Source: Algoriphagus iocasae (GTDB lineage Bacteria > Bacteroidota > Bacteroidia > Cytophagales > Cyclobacteriaceae). Taken from it: DNA of 64,000 nucleotides. The position numbers and the translations under genes were made by a program. Shown one piece after another: positions 53,751-62,882 of the stretch. The stretch is from positions 1,452,680 through 1,516,679 of the forward strand of contig NZ_JACIJO010000001.1 in NCBI RefSeq assembly GCF_014206875.1. Direction: 5' to 3'. Every line of letters begins with the position of its first letter. Position 1 is the first letter of the stretch. The notes below the pieces were generated by a model. It saw only the letters and a program-made list of their open reading frames with translations, was not told the DNA's origin and did no database searches.

Positions 53751-54698
53751 ATGAAGAATTTAACTTTTGCAAACGGTGATAAATTGCCGATTATAGGACT
53801 TGGAACTTGGAAAAGTAAACCGGGAGAAGTAAAACAAGCTGTTTTTTGGGCTATTGAAGCTGGATATCGCCATCTTGATTGTGCTGCAGTTTATCAAAAC
53901 GAAAAGGAAGTAGGGGAAGGATTAAAAGCAGCGATTGATGCAGGTCTTGTGAAAAGAGAGGAGCTGTTTATAACCTCTAAATTATGGAACAATTCTCATC
54001 GATACGAGGATGTTCAGCCAGCATTAGAAAAGACTCTTTCGGATTTGGGATTGGAATATGTGGATCTCTATTTGATCCATTGGCCGATTTCTTTCAAAAG
54101 GGGAGTTGGTTTTCCAAAAAGCAGAGATGATTTTTATACCTATTTGGATGTGCCTTTGACACAAACTTGGGAAGGAATGCAGGCTGTTAAAAATGCTGGA
54201 CTTACCAGACATATTGGCGTTGCCAATTTTAATCAGGACAAGCTTCGGGAAGTTATAGAAATTGGTGGTCAAATTCCAGAATTGAATCAAGTCGAAATGC
54301 ATCCCTTTTTGCCACAAAAAGCTTTGGTATCCTTTTGTATTGAGCATGGAATTTTAATGACCGCTTATTCACCTTTGGGTTCTCCGGACTCGAGAAATGA
54401 ATCACATAAAAATGATCCTGTTTTGCTGAAAGATCCAGTTGTAGAATTGATCGCTAAAAAACATGGAGCAACGATCGGTCAAATTCTTATTGCTTGGTCA
54501 GTTGCGAGAGATATCTCGGTAATACCAAAATCCGTAAATCAGGGAAGGATCAAAGAAAATTTGCAGTCAGCAAAGATCAAATTAGATCAAAGTGATATGA
54601 TGGAATTAGACGACATCGGAATAGAATTTCGATTTATTGACGGCAGTTTTTTTACTGGTGCCGAGAGTCCCTATAAACTTTCAGACTTATTTGAATAA
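53751..54698 (+). CDS. Aldo/keto reductase
   Basis: 315 residues. AKR (beta/alpha)8 barrel with the catalytic tetrad visible: Asp and Tyr in HLDCAAVYQNE, Lys in FITSKLW, His in LYLIHWP. Also GVANFNQDKL, AYSPLGSP and VIPKSVNQGRIKEN for NADP(H) binding. Likely reduces aldehydes or sugar ketones with NADPH in the cytoplasm. Close to the oxidoreductase/ThuA cluster, but with a terminator before it, it is probably its own transcript; a shared pathway is inference. Confidence 0.96.
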   Translation: MKNLTFANGDKLPIIGLGTWKSKPGEVKQAVFWAIEAGYRHLDCAAVYQNEKEVGEGLKAAIDAGLVKREELFITSKLWNNSHRYEDVQPALEKTLSDLGLEYVDLYLIHWPISFKRGVGFPKSRDDFYTYLDVPLTQTWEGMQAVKNAGLTRHIGVANFNQDKLREVIEIGGQIPELNQVEMHPFLPQKALVSFCIEHGILMTAYSPLGSPDSRNESHKNDPVLLKDPVVELIAKKHGATIGQILIAWSVARDISVIPKSVNQGRIKENLQSAKIKLDQSDMMELDDIGIEFRFIDGSFFTGAESPYKLSDLFE

Positions 54699-54730
54699 AA
54701 AAAAATGCCCGATTACCGGGCTATTTTTTT
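54699..54730. terminator. Bidirectional terminator after aldo/keto reductase
   Basis: Short GC stem GCCCG (54707-54711) / CGGGC (54717-54721) with flanking A-run and T-run. It lies between convergent genes and overlaps the last codons of the minus-strand gene. Confidence 0.8.
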
Positions 54731-55349
54731 ATTCTTCAATTTCAAGAACTTCCAATATATCGGCAAGTTCATCGAAGTCTTTTAAACCTGGTTTGATTTC
54801 TTCTCCACCTTCCAAAACAATTCCCTTTAGATTGAGTGAGTCGACTAATTCGTTGACATTTTCTGCAGATAATCCTGCTCCTAAGATGACATCACAATGT
54901 TCTGACAAAATGGTGATGACTTCAATATCTTTTTCAGTCAAAGGATCATCATTGGATGTTATATGGAAAAGTATCCCTTCTTTGCTCAGAATCTTGGCCA
55001 CATCTGTTTCCATATGTCTCACCTCTGCGAGATCTTTTTTGTAAATCACTTGATATCCAGCTGCTTTCAGGGCGATTAATTCATCGATTCTGACATGCTC
55101 TACCCAAGTGATGGCTGGATATTGCTTTAAAGTTTCGAGGATATCCTTTTCAGAATAATGATCAAATTCCCCTACAAACTCCAATCCGGAAACCCATCCT
55201 GTAATTTCCTCAAATTGAGTTGGTTTTACGTATTTTTCAGAGCTTTCTTCCAAAGCAAAGCCAATCAGATTTACGTACATTCCTGCACAATATCTGGCAT
55301 CACTGAGATTGGTGATCCCGCTGATTTTAACAAAAGTTCTTAAAGCCAT
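54729..55349 (-). CDS. TrpF-like protein lacking catalytic residues
   Basis: 206 residues. It looks like phosphoribosylanthranilate isomerase (TrpF): N-terminal VKISGITNLSDARYCAGM resembles the VKICGIT start of TrpF, and LGAGLSAENV matches the LAGGLxPENV phosphate-binding loop; the end GGEEIKPGLKDFDEL resembles SGVES-PGxKD. But the catalytic Cys of KICGIT is Ser here (KISGIT), and no clear counterpart of the general-acid Asp is seen around ILFHITSND. No tryptophan genes are near. A non-catalytic or re-purposed paralogue is likely; real TrpF activity looks doubtful. Confidence 0.75.
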   Translation of the reverse strand: MALRTFVKISGITNLSDARYCAGMYVNLIGFALEESSEKYVKPTQFEEITGWVSGLEFVGEFDHYSEKDILETLKQYPAITWVEHVRIDELIALKAAGYQVIYKKDLAEVRHMETDVAKILSKEGILFHITSNDDPLTEKDIEVITILSEHCDVILGAGLSAENVNELVDSLNLKGIVLEGGEEIKPGLKDFDELADILEVLEIEE

Positions 55350-55478
55350 TTCTTGATTTTTGATGATGTAAAGGTAATCATGATGATCGTGCTAGGAAAA
55401 AGAAAAAGGGATAATATCAGAAATTTGGAAAAAGGTTAAATAAGAAATTAAGTGTATTTTTAAGTTCAAAAGTTAAAG

Positions 55479-56147
55479 ATGAAGAAACTGCTACCCGCTG
55501 CACTTTCGTTGGTTTTCATGATGCTTTTTGGCTGTGAAAGAAAATTGGATGAAAATCCTGTGGATTTTGGCTTTGATTATCAGCCTTTAGCAGTTGGTTA
55601 CTATTGGATTTATGAGGTAAATCAGACGATTTACTTTGGTGAAAATGATTCTGAAGAGTATGAATTTTACTTTCAAGACCATATTTATACTTCCTATATC
55701 AATGAGGAAAATGAACAGGCTTTTGTAGTAGAAAGGAGTAAATCAGATGATTTGTCCAGTTGGGAACCTGTTGAAAATTATACTTTGCTGCTTCGGGAAA
55801 ATGTTTTGATCCGTACCATTCAGAACCAAAGCTTAGTTGCATTGGTTTTTCCTCCTAAGGATGGTGTTTCTTGGAATTCAAATAGTTATAGGGATTCACC
55901 TGAAGACGAATTTGTAATCACCTACGAATCTGAAAATTCTGGACTTTTACAAGTGAATCAGTCCGATGAGGATGATTTGGTTACTTATAGAGATATCCGT
56001 TATGAGATTTTTGAGAAAGGAGTGGGCTTAGTGGAGGATTATGAAGAGGTGTTGACCTATTGCTCACGAAACGATTGTTTAGGAGATCAGTTAATAGATG
56101 GAGGAAGTAAAACCTATTTGAAAATGACCGAATATGGGGAATTATAA
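55479..56147 (+). CDS. Lipoprotein of unknown function
   Basis: 222 residues, lipoprotein signal (ALSLVFMMLFGC, Cys at about 19). The mature part is acidic and beta-rich (PLAVGYYWIYEVNQTIYFGENDSEEYEF), with a late Cys pair TYCSRNDCLGD. No named family. The following subtilase gene begins within its last codons (14-bp overlap), suggesting that both are produced together. Confidence 0.82.
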   Translation: MKKLLPAALSLVFMMLFGCERKLDENPVDFGFDYQPLAVGYYWIYEVNQTIYFGENDSEEYEFYFQDHIYTSYINEENEQAFVVERSKSDDLSSWEPVENYTLLLRENVLIRTIQNQSLVALVFPPKDGVSWNSNSYRDSPEDEFVITYESENSGLLQVNQSDEDDLVTYRDIRYEIFEKGVGLVEDYEEVLTYCSRNDCLGDQLIDGGSKTYLKMTEYGEL

Positions 56148-57789
56148 ATTTTTGGTATTAGCGCTGATTTTTATGGGGTTTGGATTAAAATCCAAAGCTC
56201 AAGATCGCTATGCTGTCTTTTTTAAATACAAACCGCAGGACACTTACACCTTAAATAATCCCAATCAGTATTTAAGCCAAAAGGCTTTGGATAGACGGTT
56301 GAGAGAGGGAATTCAGGCGGATTCACTTGATTTACCAGTTTCACAGAAATACATCGATGAACTAACAGGGATGGCCAATTATGTGCTTTATCCTAGCAAA
56401 TGGTTTAACGCTTTACTCTTAGTGACCGACGAAGCTGGTGCTTCAGAAATGGAGTCTTTACCTTTTGTGGATAGGGTGGAAATGGTGGCTTTGGATTTTG
56501 TGCCAAGCCCAAATGCCAGAGTGGGTAGGAAAATATTTGCATCGACAACCTTGAAAATTTGTTTGCCTGTCAATCATCGAAAATTGGGCACAAACGAAAA
56601 TCCCTACGACTTCCAAAACAGTTTGTTGAGAATTCCTGAAATGCATGAGGAAGGATTCACAGGTAAAGGGATAACTGTAGCAGTTTTTGATGCTGGTTTT
56701 CCGGGAACTGATGAAGCATCTGCTCTTTCACATCTTTTTGATAATAATCAGATTTTGGCTACCAAAAACCTTGTAAAGCCATGGTCTGATAATGTATTTA
56801 CCGCCAATCAACATGGTACCAATGTGCTTTCTCTGATAGCGGCGAATGAAGAAGGAATCTTAGTCTCAGGTGCTCCTGATGCTGATTATTTTTTGGCAAT
56901 TACTGAGGAAGATGCTACAGAATATATAGTGGAGGAATACAACTGGGTGAGGGCAGCTGAAGTCGCTGATAGCTTAGGAGTGGATATTATCAATAGCTCC
57001 GTTGGCTATTATGATTTTGATGATCCTACAATGAACTATTCTTTCGATGAGCTTGATGGAAAAACCACGGTGATTGCGAAAGGTGCAAATATCGCTGCCC
57101 AAAGAGGAATTTTGATTGTGAATAGTGTTGGGAATAATGGTCCGAAAGAAAGTTCTCTAGTTTCGCCTTCGGATTCCGAAATGGTTTTGGCGATTGGAGC
57201 TGTCGATAAAGAGTTAAATGTTTCAAATTTCAGCTCACGCGGGCCTACAGGAGATGGTAGAATCAAGCCGGATTTGGCTACATATGGTAATGGAGTTGCT
57301 TTGATCCGATCTAATGGAAACCTTGGTTACTCAAATGGCACTTCGTTTTCCGCACCACAAATTGCAGCTTTGGCCGCAGGCCTATGGCAGGCAAAACCAG
57401 AATGGACAAGAGTTGAACTGGTAGAAAATCTTATCAGAAGCGCTACCCAAGCTGAGGCAAAAGATAACTTACTGGGATATGGAATTCCTAATTTTTACGA
57501 TGCCTATTATGGTGAGATTTTGGCCGTGACTGGAGAAGAACAAATTCCTTGGAAAGTTTTCCCAAACCCATTGGCTACGGATGATCTAACAATTTATTTT
57601 GGTCAAGGGCTAAGTGCCGAATTTTCAATAATTGATATGAACGGGAAAACCATTCAATCAGCTGTTCTTATCAGAAATAGTCCAAAAGATCCTTTCCGAA
57701 CATCCTTGCAAGGCTTGAAAGCTGGATTCTATATGGTGCAAATGCAGGATGGAATCAACCTAAAGCGAACCAAGCTTTTCAGACAGTAA
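56134..57789 (+). CDS. Subtilase (S8) with T9SS C-terminal sorting domain
   Basis: 551 residues. Start is in overlap with the preceding gene. Signal peptide (FLVLALIFMGFGLKSKAQ). Catalytic triad: D186 in VAVFDAGF, H227 in NQHGTNVLSL, S404 in NGTSFSAPQIA. About 23-160 is a pro-domain-like part. The last about 75 residues (WKVFPNPLATDDLTIYFG to the KLFRQ end) form a type A T9SS C-terminal domain, so it is exported by type IX secretion and attached to or released from the cell surface. Substrate unknown. Confidence 0.93.
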   Translation: MGNYKFLVLALIFMGFGLKSKAQDRYAVFFKYKPQDTYTLNNPNQYLSQKALDRRLREGIQADSLDLPVSQKYIDELTGMANYVLYPSKWFNALLLVTDEAGASEMESLPFVDRVEMVALDFVPSPNARVGRKIFASTTLKICLPVNHRKLGTNENPYDFQNSLLRIPEMHEEGFTGKGITVAVFDAGFPGTDEASALSHLFDNNQILATKNLVKPWSDNVFTANQHGTNVLSLIAANEEGILVSGAPDADYFLAITEEDATEYIVEEYNWVRAAEVADSLGVDIINSSVGYYDFDDPTMNYSFDELDGKTTVIAKGANIAAQRGILIVNSVGNNGPKESSLVSPSDSEMVLAIGAVDKELNVSNFSSRGPTGDGRIKPDLATYGNGVALIRSNGNLGYSNGTSFSAPQIAALAAGLWQAKPEWTRVELVENLIRSATQAEAKDNLLGYGIPNFYDAYYGEILAVTGEEQIPWKVFPNPLATDDLTIYFGQGLSAEFSIIDMNGKTIQSAVLIRNSPKDPFRTSLQGLKAGFYMVQMQDGINLKRTKLFRQ

Positions 57790-57821
57790 TTTAAATCAAG
57801 TAAAATTCAATCATCATACTA

Positions 57822-58481
57822 ATGTCACCTCTTATTGCTCCATCTATTCTTGCCGCTGATTTTGCAAATCTTCAAAAGGAAGTAGAAATGCTTAATTCCT
57901 CGCAAGCTGATTTTATTCATGTGGATATCATGGATGGGGCTTTTGTACCAAATATTTCTTTTGGAATACCAGTCACCCAAGCGATCAAGAAGCATGCAAA
58001 GAAGCCTCTGGACGTGCATTTGATGATCGTGGAGCCGGATAGATATCTGGAGGCTTTCAGAGATGCTGGAGCGGATATTATTTCGATTCACTATGAGGCA
58101 TGTCCTCATTTGCATAGATCCTTACAGGCGATCAAAGCTTTGGGAGCCAAAGCTGGTGTGGCTATAAATCCACATACTCCTATTGACTTGCTGAAAGAAG
58201 TGATTCAGGATATTGACTTGGTTTGTATGATGTCTGTAAATCCAGGTTTTGGGGGGCAAAAATTCATTGAAAATACTTACGATAAGATTTCTAGATTGAA
58301 GGAATTGATTCTTTCGAAAGGAGCAGAAACTAAAATCGAAATTGATGGGGGAGTGAACATCCAGAATGCTCCAAAACTAGTAACCGCTGGAGCAGATGTT
58401 TTGGTAGCAGGTAGTTTTGTCTTTAATTCACCCAGACCTATTGAAACAATCAAAGAATTGAAATCTATTTATACGGTATAG
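57822..58481 (+). CDS. rpe: Ribulose-phosphate 3-epimerase
   Basis: 219 residues, the family length. TIM barrel with APSILAADFANL, VDIMDGAFVPNISFG, LDVHLMIVEP, VNPGFGGQKFI and IDGGVNIQNAPKLV. It interconverts ribulose 5-phosphate and xylulose 5-phosphate, so it supplies the pentose phosphate steps needed by the xylose operon elsewhere in the window. It begins 33 bp after the subtilase stop. Confidence 0.98.
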   Translation: MSPLIAPSILAADFANLQKEVEMLNSSQADFIHVDIMDGAFVPNISFGIPVTQAIKKHAKKPLDVHLMIVEPDRYLEAFRDAGADIISIHYEACPHLHRSLQAIKALGAKAGVAINPHTPIDLLKEVIQDIDLVCMMSVNPGFGGQKFIENTYDKISRLKELILSKGAETKIEIDGGVNIQNAPKLVTAGADVLVAGSFVFNSPRPIETIKELKSIYTV

Positions 58482-58594
58482 GATTATTGGCAACCGTTCA
58501 TCCCAAAATACCTTAATAAACCCTAAAATTCTTGATTTTTTGGAATATGATTTATTTATTGAACATATTACGAAAACTAAAATCAGAGAAGATT

Positions 58595-59104
58595 ATGAAA
58601 AAAGTATTGTTGTTTGGAGCGTTTTTCGCATGTATAGGAATGACTGGATTTGCGCAGGAAGCAGCGGAAGAAGTTACGAATGAGGAGCTTACCAAATTTG
58701 CTAATGTCGAGGTGATGACTTCCGAGTATGTAGATTCTAAGACTGAAGAGTTAAGAGCTATGATTTTGGAAAATGAAATTTTCAAAGGAGGGGCTAGATA
58801 CAATGAAATAAAAGCGGCTTGGGGCGATGAAGCAAAAATGACTGAGGCTGAAGTTACTGAAGAAGAAAAAGCTGCATATCAGGCGGTACAGGATTTTCAG
58901 AATTCTCTTCAGGATGTAGTAAAAGAATACAAAACTGAATTGATTATGAATGATTCTATTTTGGGAGCTTCTACCTACAATAAAGTAAACGGTGCTCAGA
59001 AATCTGATCCTGCTGTTAAAGAAAAGCTTGATGCATTGATTTCGGAATTGAAGGCTAAAAATGAAGCTGAAGAGGAAGATGGTTCAGAAGGTGATGGAAA
59101 ATAA
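58595..59104 (+). CDS. Exported acidic helical protein of unknown function
   Basis: 169 residues from the ATG at 58595, chosen because it starts a signal peptide (KVLLFGAFFACIGMTGFAQ); an in-frame ATG at 58532 adds 21 residues. The mature part is Glu/Ala/Lys-rich, helical, with EEVTNEELTKFANVEV, and ends in an acidic tail EAEEEDGSEGDGK. Similar small exported proteins of Bacteroidota have domains of unknown function. Single gene, ended by a strong terminator. Confidence 0.78.
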   Translation: MKKVLLFGAFFACIGMTGFAQEAAEEVTNEELTKFANVEVMTSEYVDSKTEELRAMILENEIFKGGARYNEIKAAWGDEAKMTEAEVTEEEKAAYQAVQDFQNSLQDVVKEYKTELIMNDSILGASTYNKVNGAQKSDPAVKEKLDALISELKAKNEAEEEDGSEGDGK

Positions 59105-59125
59105 TTTGAAATAATCATACCTATT

Positions 59126-59153
59126 AAGCCTCCTAGTTGGAGGCTTTTTTTTT
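59126..59153 (+). terminator. Terminator after the acidic exported protein
   Basis: Stem AAGCCTCC (59126-59133) / GGAGGCTT (59139-59146), loop TAGTT, T-run to 59153. It lies 21 bases after the stop. Confidence 0.92.
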
Positions 59154-59192
59154 AATTTCACACCAAGAGATACAAATTTTCGTTAGCTACTT

Positions 59193-60215
59193 ATGATATC
59201 AAAAAAGCCATTTCTATCATTAGTTTTTACTTTTTTATCAATTATTGCTTTTGCTCAGGATGAAGATGTCTTCGGTATTTCTGAAAAAGCCAAAAACCCT
59301 AAGAGCGAAAGTGCAGTAGGGAATGTCGCAAGAAATGTCTTGGAAATGTTTAGTGTAGAGATTTCCGGAGGGGCTGCTTATAATCAATTTGCTACCAGTT
59401 TTTATTCTGCTAATCCCAGTCTATATCCCAACTTCACCCAATTCCAAAATTTTGACACTCCACTCGATATTTCTGAAGAGAACCCTTTGGAAATGAAAAG
59501 TAGCGATTGGACTTTCCCGCTTTTGAATGCTGGATTACGGATTAATTTATTTAACCTACTTACCATCGGTGGTGGATACGGTCAGGAATGGGGAAATATG
59601 TCAACAATGAGAGGTGGAGATTTCGAATTTGCTTTTGAAGGAGGTTCTTATCAGGCAAGTAAACTTTATGGAACAGTAGGTTTGGTACTGTATGATGCCA
59701 AAAGGAGGCAGGCATTTTTAAGATGGAAGTATAGAAAATATGCTTCAGCTAATTATTACATGCAATCTGAGCTTACACAGCGATCCAGACAAGTGTATCC
59801 TTGGAGATTTATTTTGGAAGGAGAATTTGGCCAATTAAAAATCAAAAATTTTTATGAGCAAACAACTATGATGGATGTTCCTAATTATGAGCCAAAACTA
59901 GCTGTAGGAGATAAGCCTTATATGGGTATTGCATTGAGAGTTGAAAGGGATTTTTCCGAGTACACAAAGATGTTTATAAAGGGAGGTGCAGAGTTCAGAG
60001 ATTTTACATACTCAGCCTCCGATTTCTCTGAAGTTCAAGATCTTAAACAGACGCTGTATGGAATGCAGGTAGGTTTTGCAGTGCGATTTCCAGGCACCAA
60101 AAGATGTAAAATTGGTGGATGTGGTGTCGTAATGAAGCACATGCATAATGGAATCGAGTATAGAGGTAGTGGGATTTTTAATTATCAGAACAGAAAAGTG
60201 GGCCAGTGGTATTAA
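59193..60215 (+). CDS. Exported protein, probable outer-membrane barrel, unknown function
   Basis: 340 residues, signal peptide (FLSLVFTFLSIIAFAQ). The mature protein has a polar lead (DEDVFGISEKAKNPKSES) followed by alternating strands (VEISGGAAYNQFATSFYS, LLTIGGGYGQEWGNM, VGFAVRFPG) that fit a beta barrel of about 12-14 strands. Two or three Cys near the C-terminus (KRCKIGGCGVV) are unusual for this type and may bind or pair. No family recognised. Between the terminator at 59126 and gyrA. Confidence 0.75.
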   Translation: MISKKPFLSLVFTFLSIIAFAQDEDVFGISEKAKNPKSESAVGNVARNVLEMFSVEISGGAAYNQFATSFYSANPSLYPNFTQFQNFDTPLDISEENPLEMKSSDWTFPLLNAGLRINLFNLLTIGGGYGQEWGNMSTMRGGDFEFAFEGGSYQASKLYGTVGLVLYDAKRRQAFLRWKYRKYASANYYMQSELTQRSRQVYPWRFILEGEFGQLKIKNFYEQTTMMDVPNYEPKLAVGDKPYMGIALRVERDFSEYTKMFIKGGAEFRDFTYSASDFSEVQDLKQTLYGMQVGFAVRFPGTKRCKIGGCGVVMKHMHNGIEYRGSGIFNYQNRKVGQWY

Positions 60216-60311
60216 GTTTTTTGGGGTTTAAGTAGACTTAATTTTCTCTTTTCAAAACCATTGGGTTTTTACTATCTTGCAGCTTAATAATCGACCCTAC
60301 AAAAGCATTAT

Positions 60312-62855
60312 ATGGCTCAAGGAGAAAACGAGAACATCATACCCATTAACATTGAAGAGGAAATGCGCGGAGCCTACATCGATTATTCGATGTCGGTTAT
60401 TGTTTCCAGGGCACTTCCAGACGTGCGTGACGGCATGAAGCCAGTTCATAGAAGGATCCTCTACGGGATGCAGGAACTAGGCGTATTACACAACAAACCT
60501 TATAAGAAATCTGCGAGAATCGTAGGGGAAGTACTAGGTAAGTACCACCCTCACGGTGATTCTGCTGTCTACGATACCATGGTTCGTATGGCACAGCCTT
60601 GGTCTCTTCGATATCCTTTAGTGGATGGACAAGGGAACTTTGGTTCCATAGATGGAGATAATCCAGCGGCGATGCGTTATACCGAAGCAAGGTTGAAGCG
60701 TATTGCAGAGGAGCTGTTAGTAGATATCAATAAGGAGACGGTAGATTACCAATTCAACTTTGACGATTCATTAAAAGAGCCAGTAGTTCTTCCGGCAAAA
60801 GTTCCTGCATTGTTATTAAACGGTGCTTCTGGGATTGCGGTAGGTATGGCTACTAATATGGCTCCTCATAATCTTGGAGAAGTTATTTCTGGGATTATTG
60901 CCTATATCGACAACAGAGAAATCACTGTATCTGAATTGATGGAACACATCATTGCACCGGATTTTCCTACAGGAGGAATTATCTATGGTTACAATGGTGT
61001 AAAAGCAGCTTTCGAAACCGGCCGAGGCAGAATTGTCATGAGAGGTAAAGCCAATGTGGAGACCAAAGATGGAGGAAACAAAGAGATGATTGTCATCACG
61101 GAGATTCCTTACATGGTCAATAAAGCCAATATGGTTGAAAAGACCGCTCAGTTGATCAATGAGAAAAAAATCGATGGGATTTCTGCTATTCGTGATGAAT
61201 CCGATAGATCGGGGATGCGAATTGTTTATGAATTAAAGAGAGATGCAATTCCTTCAGTAATTCTAAACAACCTCTATAAGCATACTCAGCTTCAGACTTC
61301 ATTCTCAGTCAATAATGTTGCCCTTGTAAAAGGAAGACCTTATACATTGAATCTGAAAGATCTGATTGTTCACTATGTCGATCATAGACATGAGGTAATC
61401 GTCAGAAGAACAGAATATGAGTTAAGAGAAGCTGAAAAAAGAGCACATATCCTTCAAGGATATTTGATTGCTTTAGATCATCTGGATGAAGTGATTTCAT
61501 TGATCAGAAATTCTGCTGATCCTGAAACTGCAAGAAATGGATTGATCGAAAGGTTTGAGTTAAGTGAAATTCAGGCAAGAGCGATTCTCGATATGAGATT
61601 GCAGCGATTGACCGGAATGGAAAGAGATAAAATTATCCAGGAATACAAGGAAATCATGGCTTTGATCGAAGAGCTGAAGTTTATTCTTGAAAACGAGGAT
61701 AAGAGAATGGAAATCATCAAGGAGGAACTGACCGAGATGAAGGACCGTTATTCTGATGACAGAAGAACTGAAATTGAGCACAATGCAGAAGATTTCAGTT
61801 ATGAAGATATGATTCCAAATGAAGAAGTGGTGATCACCGTTTCTCATCAGGGATATGTAAAGCGTACGGCTTTGACTGAGTATAGAACTCAAGGAAGAGG
61901 TGGAGTAGGCTCAAGAGGTGTAAGTACCAAAGAAGATGATTTCACGGAATATCTTTTCACGGCTTCCACACATAATTACCTGTTGATCTTCACAGATAAA
62001 GGGAAATTATTCTGGTTAAAGACTTATGCAATTCCTGAGGGATCTAAAACTTCCAAAGGAAGACCTATTCAGAATTTGATCAATATTGAGTCGGATGACA
62101 AGATCAGATCTATTATTCAGGTAGATGATTTGAATGATGAAGATTACATCAACAATCATTTCTTGATCATGGTGACGAAGCAAGGTATTATTAAGAAAAC
62201 TACCTTAGAGCAATATAGCCGACCTAGGTCAAATGGTATTATTGCATTGAATATCAGAGAAGATGACCAATTGGTAAGAGTAGATATGACCAATGGTTCT
62301 CAGCATATCGTGATTGCAGCCAAATCAGGAAGAGCAATTCACTTCCCGGAAACTGCGGTTAGACCGATGGGTAGAACAGCAACTGGGGTTAAAGCAATTA
62401 CTTTACAAGGCAAAGATGACTTCGTGATTGGCATGGTTTGTGCCTCTGATGAATCAGCTACTTTATTGGTGGTTTCTGAAAATGGATATGGAAAACGTTC
62501 TAATCTAGACGAATACAGGATCACTAATAGAGGCGGTAAAGGCGTGAAAGCAATGAATGTTACGGATAAAACCGGAGCTTTAGTTGCGATCAAGGAAGTG
62601 GCTGATTCTGATGACTTAATGATTATTAACAAGTCTGGAATTATCATTCGGATTTCTATGGATACTCTACGGATTATGGGTAGAGCTACTCAAGGAGTAA
62701 GATTGATAAAAGTAGGCGAGGAAGATAGCATTTCGTCAGTAGAAAAAATCACAAAAGAGGAGGATGAAGAAGTAATAGATTCAGAAACTACTGAAGATTC
62801 TCCTGAAGTAAATAATGAATCTCCTGATGCCGCAGGAGATGAACCAAATGAATAA
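60312..62855 (+). CDS. gyrA: DNA gyrase subunit A
   Basis: 847 residues. N-terminal DNA-cleavage core ([38 protein letters not shown]) with catalytic Y123 in MRYTEAR. Quinolone-resistance positions are the wild-type residues S84 and D88 in HGDSAVYD. The GyrA box region follows with [15 protein letters not shown] (GyrA box QGRGGVG) around 530, six beta-pinwheel blades, and an acidic tail ([17 protein letters not shown]). With GyrB it introduces negative supercoils. gyrB is not in the window. The next gene starts 28 bp later. Confidence 0.98.
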   Translation: MAQGENENIIPINIEEEMRGAYIDYSMSVIVSRALPDVRDGMKPVHRRILYGMQELGVLHNKPYKKSARIVGEVLGKYHPHGDSAVYDTMVRMAQPWSLRYPLVDGQGNFGSIDGDNPAAMRYTEARLKRIAEELLVDINKETVDYQFNFDDSLKEPVVLPAKVPALLLNGASGIAVGMATNMAPHNLGEVISGIIAYIDNREITVSELMEHIIAPDFPTGGIIYGYNGVKAAFETGRGRIVMRGKANVETKDGGNKEMIVITEIPYMVNKANMVEKTAQLINEKKIDGISAIRDESDRSGMRIVYELKRDAIPSVILNNLYKHTQLQTSFSVNNVALVKGRPYTLNLKDLIVHYVDHRHEVIVRRTEYELREAEKRAHILQGYLIALDHLDEVISLIRNSADPETARNGLIERFELSEIQARAILDMRLQRLTGMERDKIIQEYKEIMALIEELKFILENEDKRMEIIKEELTEMKDRYSDDRRTEIEHNAEDFSYEDMIPNEEVVITVSHQGYVKRTALTEYRTQGRGGVGSRGVSTKEDDFTEYLFTASTHNYLLIFTDKGKLFWLKTYAIPEGSKTSKGRPIQNLINIESDDKIRSIIQVDDLNDEDYINNHFLIMVTKQGIIKKTTLEQYSRPRSNGIIALNIREDDQLVRVDMTNGSQHIVIAAKSGRAIHFPETAVRPMGRTATGVKAITLQGKDDFVIGMVCASDESATLLVVSENGYGKRSNLDEYRITNRGGKGVKAMNVTDKTGALVAIKEVADSDDLMIINKSGIIIRISMDTLRIMGRATQGVRLIKVGEEDSISSVEKITKEEDEEVIDSETTEDSPEVNNESPDAAGDEPNE

Positions 62856-62882
62856 CCAAACAAAAAAAAGTAAACGCTAATA

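Noticed and set aside
60312..62855. Fluoroquinolone-resistance mutation in gyrA
   Set aside because: S84 and D88, the equivalents of the usual resistance positions, are wild type.
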